From assembly GCA_004151065.3 (NCBI GenBank), contig NWUY0303918068.1, positions 1 through 12,426 of the forward strand: a DNA stretch of 12,426 nucleotides, written 5' to 3'. This document shows, in pieces, positions 8,612 through 12,426 of this stretch; position 1 is the first letter of the stretch; each line of letters starts with the position of its first letter. The DNA comes from Larix sibirica (taxonomy: Eukaryota; Streptophyta; Pinopsida; Pinales; Pinaceae). The notes under the pieces were generated by a model, which made no database searches, had not been told where the DNA came from, and saw nothing but the letters and a program-made list of their open reading frames with translations. The translations under genes were made by a program, and so were the position numbers.

Positions 8612-9175
8612 ATGGTTACAAATCATGTTATATCATCCACGACAAGGTATCCAGATGACAAATCCAAGGTAAAAAAAAAGGCAAAATGGTTGCTAAGAAT
8701 TAAACCTTCAAGGCTAAATGATTGGATTGTATACCAAAATCATCACATAATGTTCTTTGATGGAGTTTCTAAGAACAATATAGGGTTGGTTGGTGCGGGG
8801 TGGGGGGTGGTGGTGCTCTTCAACCATACTTATGCCTGGGTACTGGGGTTAACTTCAAATAATCAATCTGAATCCTTGGCACTATGGAAAGTTTTGATAT
8901 AAGCTCATCAAAAAAATATAAGACATATAATAATAGTTGGGGATTCAATGTCAAAGATTTGACATATAGCCCTAAAAATGACTCCAAATGACAGACCTCT
9001 ATATCGAATATTGTGGAGAATTCAACAATTTCTATGATAATTCAAAGAAGTGCATGTCTATCATGTCTTGCGTGAATTGAATAAGTGAGTTGATGGTCAT
9101 GCAAACATTGCATGTAACCTATCTCAAGGTTATATCATAGAAATCCAAGGGGGTGTGATTAGGAATTCCACCATC
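8612..9175 (+). pseudogene. LINE ORF2: C-terminal RNase H (RVT_3-like)
   Basis: One frame covers the domain. All four acidic positions survive: Asp in MFFDGVSKNN (8759), Glu in NNQSESLALW (8870), Asp in IIIVGDSMSK (8942) and Asp in HVLRELNK*VDGHAN (9092). The fold order matches plant RVT_3 RNase H, which degrades RNA in RNA-DNA hybrids. Stops at 8900, about 8966, two near 9035 and 9086 interrupt it. RNase H at the end of an L1 ORF2 is a plant-lineage trait. Confidence 0.85.
8783..8813 (+). other. G-rich tract, possible G-quadruplex
   Basis: Runs of G on the plus strand are GGG (8783), GG, GG, GGGG (8797), GGGGGG (8802), GG and GG. This could fold as an imperfect quadruplex in DNA or in the LINE transcript. 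It encodes the conserved GAGWGVV of RNase H, so coding constraint explains much of it. Confidence 0.3.
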
Positions 9176-9558
9176 TACTAGATCCGTTAGAAAGAAGCAT
9201 GAGTTATAATTCATCAAGAATTAATTACCCAAAACAAATGGCCATTCACATAATGGACAAGAGGCGCTCTCGTGCATCCAAGTGGCAGGAAAATTCAATG
9301 CAATCTGCCACAATTAAGAACACAATCTATGAAGGTTTAATGGAGTTAAATGTGATTTGTATGGAGAGGTGGACTACACATGAGAAAAAAATGGAAATAA
9401 TGGATAAAATATGTACTTTGGATCTAATATTTGACAGGAGAATGATGAGGGAGAGTGTCAATCTTCTTGCTAAGTTGGAGGGTGGACACAAGTGGAAAAT
9501 AGTGAACATTTGGGATAAAACATGGAATAGAAAGTATTATGGGATTGGTTCATATTAA
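9163..9558 (+). CDS. Uncharacterised open frame after the LINE RNase H
   Basis: Starting after a TAG, the frame reads HHLLDPLERSMSYNSSRINY and is then open to TAA 9556-9558, about 130 codons. This is the longest clean plus-strand frame in the window. The product is basic and helical (KTWNRKYYGIGSY at the end) with no known motif. It lies one frameshift (frame 2 to frame 1) past the LINE RNase H, so it may be a C-terminal extension of ORF2. After TAA the same frame stays open to a TGA near 9640 and then to TAG at 9772, adding IANIVFSTYIEMNG and FWLCYIFEFCLKVEDHL. Chance openness in AT-rich DNA cannot be excluded. Confidence 0.3.
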   Translation, partial: EFHHLLDPLERSMSYNSSRINYPKQMAIHIMDKRRSRASKWQENSMQSATIKNTIYEGLMELNVICMERWTTHEKKMEIMDKICTLDLIFDRRMMRESVNLLAKLEGGHKWKIVNIWDKTWNRKYYGIGSY

Positions 9559-9772
9559 ATCGCTAATATAGTGTTCTCTACATATATAGAAATGAATGGA
9601 AGCTATCTTAGAATGCTCCTTTCAGGCTACAGAGAATGATTCACGCTTTTAGTTCACATGCGGTTTTGGTTATGCTACATCTTTGAATTTTGTTTGAAGG
9701 TTGAGGATCATCTTTGCAGGATGGTTCTTTGTCCGAGAAGGAGGTCATACACAGTGGTAAGGATCTATAACT

Positions 9773-9969
9773 AGTTAGTCATTAACTGCAAGTATAATCT
9801 TAATTCCTCCATAAGTGCGAAGTTATGCATTTTAAAGATGCATAGTATCCGATCATTTGTAATTCCATATAGATGCACAATCATTAGTTTATGGGTAAAT
9901 CAATGGAGTGTAACAATAATATAAGATAAGGTTTTAGATTTTGGAACCTTTTTTATTCCACATCCTTCC
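9773..9969. other. Stretch with no recognisable gene
   Basis: AT-rich sequence with stops in all frames. A possible splice acceptor (TTTGCAG|GATGG, 9714-9725) and donor (AGTG|GTAAGG, about 9760) bracket a mini-exon-like DGSLSEKEVIHS just upstream, but nothing joins it firmly to the frame that begins near 9970. No RNA gene or repeat array is visible. Confidence 0.4.
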
Positions 9970-10568
9970 TGTTGTATAAATTTAGAGCTTAAAGTAGACT
10001 ACTGGGGTTTGAGAAGTGAAGGTAGGAAAATGAAGAATAGATATCTAATGGAGAATGCAAATGAGAAGAAGGAAATTATAGGTAGGGGTATGGAGAATTC
10101 AAATGTTGAAAATCCTGATTTAGTTTTGAAAGCTTTGTATAAACTGGACGAGCACGAAAAACTTTTGGTGAGTATGGTGGTTTGAAATTCATCAATAATG
10201 CAGGTTCAACTTGAAATGTTGAGTGCACAAGTGGGAAATTCGACAGCCAAACTCATCAAGGATGAAATTGAAATAGATTATCTTAAAGGAAAGAAGGTTG
10301 AGCTTGAGGATCAAATCCAGGACATGCAATTCAAGGTGAATCACAAGTTTAGGGGGAGTATTCAGATTCTAATGACAATATGGAAATCAACGTTTCTGAA
10401 GACTAAGGAGTACCACAAGGTAGAAATCATAATTTGGCAATGATGGAGAATAATGGGGATTAGACAAGTATGAAAGTTATTCAAAGTCTCTCTCTAGATG
10501 CCGAGAATAAATTAGAATGCCTGTAGAGGCTAGGTTCTTATTTTTTGAAATTTTGTAATGAAGTATAA
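9970..10568 (+). pseudogene. Remnant of a coiled-coil protein gene, C-terminal part
   Basis: Frame 1 reads INLELKVDYWGLRSEGRKMK, then NPDLVLKALYKLDEHEKLL, then after one TGA, QVQLEMLSAQVGN, AKLIKDEIEIDYLKGKKVEL and EDQIQDMQFKV, a short heptad-like helix. A one-base loss in the G-run at 10352-10356 moves it to frame 3: GEYSDSNDNMEINVSED, GVPQGRNHNLAMMENNGD, then SMKVIQSLSLDAENKLECL and RLGSYFLKFCNEV before TAA at 10566. Three stops in that part are TAA, TAG, TAG. I do not recognise the family. The acidic C-terminal tail with a short helical end looks like a natural protein end. A 36-base GTGAGT...CAG segment at 10168-10203 looks like a shortened intron. Confidence 0.45.
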
Positions 10569-10740
10569 ATGTATTTTTCTAGCTGGTCATTTATGTAGGA
10601 TTTACTTTAGTAAAATATATGCAAAAAAATCAGCCTTATTGTGTCTAACTAGTGTGAGCTAGTAGTTTTGTATTTTGTAATGGCATGTATGTCTCATATT
10701 AAGAAATAATATGATGTACACATGATGACCAGTAAGGACA
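10569..10740 (+). other. 3'-UTR-like tail of the coiled-coil remnant
   Basis: Downstream of the last stop, the sequence is U-rich in the sense direction, with TTTTGTATTTTGTAATGG (about 10666) resembling a plant far-upstream polyadenylation element and AATAAT-type signals nearby. It fits a 3' untranslated region but proves no transcription. Confidence 0.25.
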
Positions 10741-10790
10741 CAACCATTTTTTTATCAATACAAAAGCACCCATTTCTATTAAAAAACAAC

Positions 10791-11260
10791 AAAGATAGTT
10801 ACCCTATTCCTTTTATGGAACATATATTACATCTCTCAAGATCATAAATGTTTTCATTACTAGATGAGTTTTTAGGCTATAATAAATTCCTAGTAGCAGA
10901 AAATAATCACTTAAACACCATTTTTTAGACAAAGTGGGGCACATATTCCCACCAAAGAATTCCATTTGGCTTAGTTAATGTAGGAGCCACTTTTCAATTA
11001 GTTATGCACACCACATTCAAAGGGTTGATTGATCGAAGCGTAGTTGTATACCTCAATGATGTCATAGTATATTACAAGAATATATCAAATCATATCCATC
11101 ACTTAAAGCAGATATTTGAGAGATGTAGGAGGTATGCCATTTCTCTTAATCTGAAGAAAATTATTTTTGTTGTTTCAGAAGGGTAGTTACTGGGGTGTGT
11201 AATTTCTAATGAATGGGTCTCTATGGATCTAGAATGAACTCAAACAATGATGTGAATCCC
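10791..11260 (+). pseudogene. Gypsy reverse transcriptase fragment
   Basis: Frame 3 reads KDSYPIPFMEHILHLSRS, FSLLDEFLGYNKFLVAENNH, WGTYSHQRIPFGLVNVGATF, VVVYLNDVIVYYKN and HHLKQIFERCRRYAISLNLK. The first catalytic Asp region (LLDEF) is kept. The YLDD box has become YLND at 11049-11060, losing a catalytic Asp. PFGLxNxGATFQ and the LNLKK/EGxLLG segments are the typical gypsy RT thumb lead-in. Stops occur at 10845, 10926 and 11184. Confidence 0.88.
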
Positions 11261-11262
11261 TA

Positions 11263-11760
11263 TGCATAATAGTGAAAACAATATAGTCATTTTTAGGAAA
11301 AATCAAAATTTTTCATAGATTCGAGAAAATAAAATAAACCATAGCTTCTACCCCATCATTTCGTAGCCTTGATTTTGATAAAGATTTCTCACAATACAAT
11401 TTTGAATCTGATAATTTCTTTGCAGTATTTCTCACTTAAAAGGGAGAGCAAGGGGATGAATTTCCTGTACCATTTATGCGAATGGGTCTACATAGAATTG
11501 AATTGAATTATCTGATGATAGATAAATAAGCATTCATCATGTTCAAAGTATTCAAGTAGTTCAGACCTTACATCTTGAAGAACCACACCAAGGTAGGTGT
11601 TCCAGACCGAGTTGTAAGATCACTTTTTGTGCAAAAGGAATTGGGCGAGAGAAGAGGGAACTAGGTCACTACAATACAAGAATATGACCTTGAATTCAAA
11701 CCAGCCATGATTGTCAATTTTCAAAACCTATACAAACTTGTTACTGAATCTTTGGACCTC
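11263..11760 (+). pseudogene. Gypsy connection and RNase H region
   Basis: Frame 1 reads SFLGKIKIFHRF (connection), SLDFDKDFSQYNFESDNFFA (RNase H strand 1, Asp retained), GDEFPVPFMRMGLHRIELNY, AFIMFKVFK, FRPYILKNHTKVGVPDRVVR, SLFVQKELGERRGN and IQEYDLEFKPAMIV. The run ELNY...DK.AF and RPY...HTKV is characteristic of plant gypsy RNase H. Stops lie at several points, including one just before AFIMF and one after RRGN. Confidence 0.85.
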
Positions 11761-12060
11761 ATTGAAGAAGGATGAGAAAATGACATCTCGCTCTATGTCC
11801 AAAAGGACCTTTATGTTTCGGCCAATATTGACTCTTGGTATAACAATTTATGACAATGTGTTCAACATGGTGTTTCCCCTAAATACATGAATGTAAAATA
11901 GAGAAGAGAATTAAGACTCAAGTTTGCACAATACCAATTGGTGAATGGAATCCCGTCCATAAAGAATTATGATGGATTATTGTTGAGATGCCTTAAAAAG
12001 GAAGATGTCATCCAATTATTATTAGAGTGTTAATGCATAAATCTTGCACACATGTGACAT
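11761..12060 (+). pseudogene. Gypsy RNase H-integrase linker and integrase start
   Basis: The frame continues ENDISLYVQKDLYVSANIDS, WYNNL, HGVSPKYMNVK and RRELRLKFAQYQLVNGI, then NYDGLLLRCLKKEDVIQLLL. The RRxLRLKxAQYxLxNG...NYDGLLLRCL block precedes the HHCC zinc finger in gypsy integrases. The finger itself (usually H..H..C..C) is not seen downstream, where the frame breaks at TAA 12031 and TGA 12055. Integrase catalytic residues are absent from the window. Confidence 0.75.
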
Positions 12061-12225
12061 TTTTTCAATTTAAATAGTAAGGCATCATCAACATATAGCA
12101 TGCATCCCACCGAAGACATCCATATCATATCCAAGAAGAAATATGAGTCTAGAAATGCCAAAAAGTAGTTAAAATACAAGACTACGTGGTCTGGCCTCTA
12201 TTTAGGTGCACAATTTTGCATATTA

Positions 12226-12426
12226 CTAGTTATGTGCCCGTGCGACCCTTGCGCGGATTTCCCTTCAATATCCGTGCGACTATCAAAATGGTGGGATCTC
12301 AACCACGAGCTGCACATTAAGGGCTCATAAAATCCCATCACCAACACAAATTTGACCTTGTCTTCTCCACGTGATGGATTGGAATTCAATGCCCTCCATT
12401 GTGTACCTTGAAGCTAGTTCATGAGG
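12226..12426 (-). mobile_element. Probable Helitron 3' terminus (partial, runs off the window)
   Basis: On the minus strand the element ends in a GC-rich hairpin, eight bases, then CTAG (12229-12226) followed by T. That is the Helitron pattern: a 3' hairpin shortly before CTRR, with insertion at an A-T target. The hairpin (plus strand 12238-12256) is CCGTGCG-ACCCT-TGCGCGG, with six of seven pairs counting one G-T. The 9-base motif CCGTGCGAC recurs at 12238 and 12272. CpG content rises sharply at 12226, marking a boundary with the gypsy remnant. The 5' TC end and any Rep/helicase gene lie outside the window. Confidence 0.42.

Larger units (their letters stand above)
4585..9180 (+). mobile_element. 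Decayed L1-type LINE with RNase H domain
   Basis: This is a nearly full-length non-LTR retrotransposon. The order is the ORF1 tail, APE endonuclease, reverse transcriptase, a thumb/linker region, a zinc-finger-like region and an RNase H. Plant L1 elements with an added RNase H domain have exactly this layout. About ten frameshifts and more than twenty stops make it inactive. The 5' end is cut (most of ORF1 is missing), as is usual for LINEs. I found no poly(A) tail and no target-site duplication, so the 3' boundary near 9180 is the end of recognisable RNase H and not a mapped end. Confidence 0.9.
10791..12225 (+). mobile_element. 5'-truncated, decayed Ty3/gypsy retrotransposon (pol)
   Basis: RT, RNase H and the beginning of integrase are in gypsy order. 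Gag, protease, the RT N-terminus and both LTRs are absent, so this is a fragment. It uses frame 3 (10791-about 11260) and then frame 1 (11263-about 12060), with more than ten stops. The 3' side seems to be cut by the Helitron-like terminus at 12226. I searched for an LTR, a polypurine tract and a tRNA primer-binding site and saw none. Confidence 0.88.

Noticed and set aside
20-10568. Premature stops as proof of C-to-T deamination
   Set aside because: Every stop codon is one transition from some sense codon, so the pattern alone proves nothing; the CpG counts are better evidence.
10741-12225. LTRs, primer-binding site or polypurine tract for the gypsy remnant
   Set aside because: No TG...CA pair, no tRNA-complementary site and no purine tract in a fitting place.
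12198-12389. 63-codon minus-strand open frame
   Set aside because: It crosses the Helitron-like terminus and shows no motif.
1-12426. tRNA, rRNA, CRISPR array or prokaryotic operon features
   Set aside because: None seen; content and splice signals are those of a plant nuclear genome.

Overview
This window reads as nuclear, non-coding-rich DNA from a plant with a large, repeat-filled genome. The supports are an RNase H-bearing plant L1-type LINE, a Ty3/gypsy pol remnant, plant-style splice sites, a telobox-like AAACCCTA in a putative 5' leader, and AT-rich, CpG-poor sequence. The texture (long, old, heavily mutated elements) would suit a gymnosperm, but that is inference. No intact gene is visible. 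Every coding stretch longer than about 120 codons carries stops or frameshifts.

Layout. (1) 20-3747, minus strand: a decayed two-exon gene of roughly 1,050 codons that I cannot name. It has a short first exon, a 464-bp intron with clean splice sites, a globular region, a Lys/Glu-rich helical region, a long coiled coil and a C-terminal helical domain. (2) About 3570-4490: a block that has kept its CpGs (43 in 840 bp, against 4 in an equal stretch of the LINE). It covers the first exon and presumed promoter, and holds a telobox, a 16-bp inverted repeat and a 62-bp degenerate tandem repeat. (3) 4585-9180, plus strand: one LINE with the tail of ORF1, a TAATG ORF1/ORF2 junction, an APE endonuclease, a reverse transcriptase, a zinc-finger-like region and an RNase H. 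It is divergent to region 1 and shares the CpG-rich block as its upstream side. (4) 9163-9770: an almost open reading frame just after the RNase H, either a C-terminal extension of the LINE or something unrelated. (5) About 9970-10740, plus strand: remnant of a second coiled-coil protein gene with a 3'-UTR-like tail. (6) 10791-about 12225, plus strand: a 5'-truncated Ty3/gypsy pol (RT, RNase H, start of integrase). (7) 12226-12426: a probable Helitron 3' end on the minus strand, which seems to interrupt the gypsy remnant.

These genes do not form a pathway. The region is best understood as layered insertions into or beside an old gene. The two things most worth following are the unnamed minus-strand gene family and its CpG-retaining upstream block.
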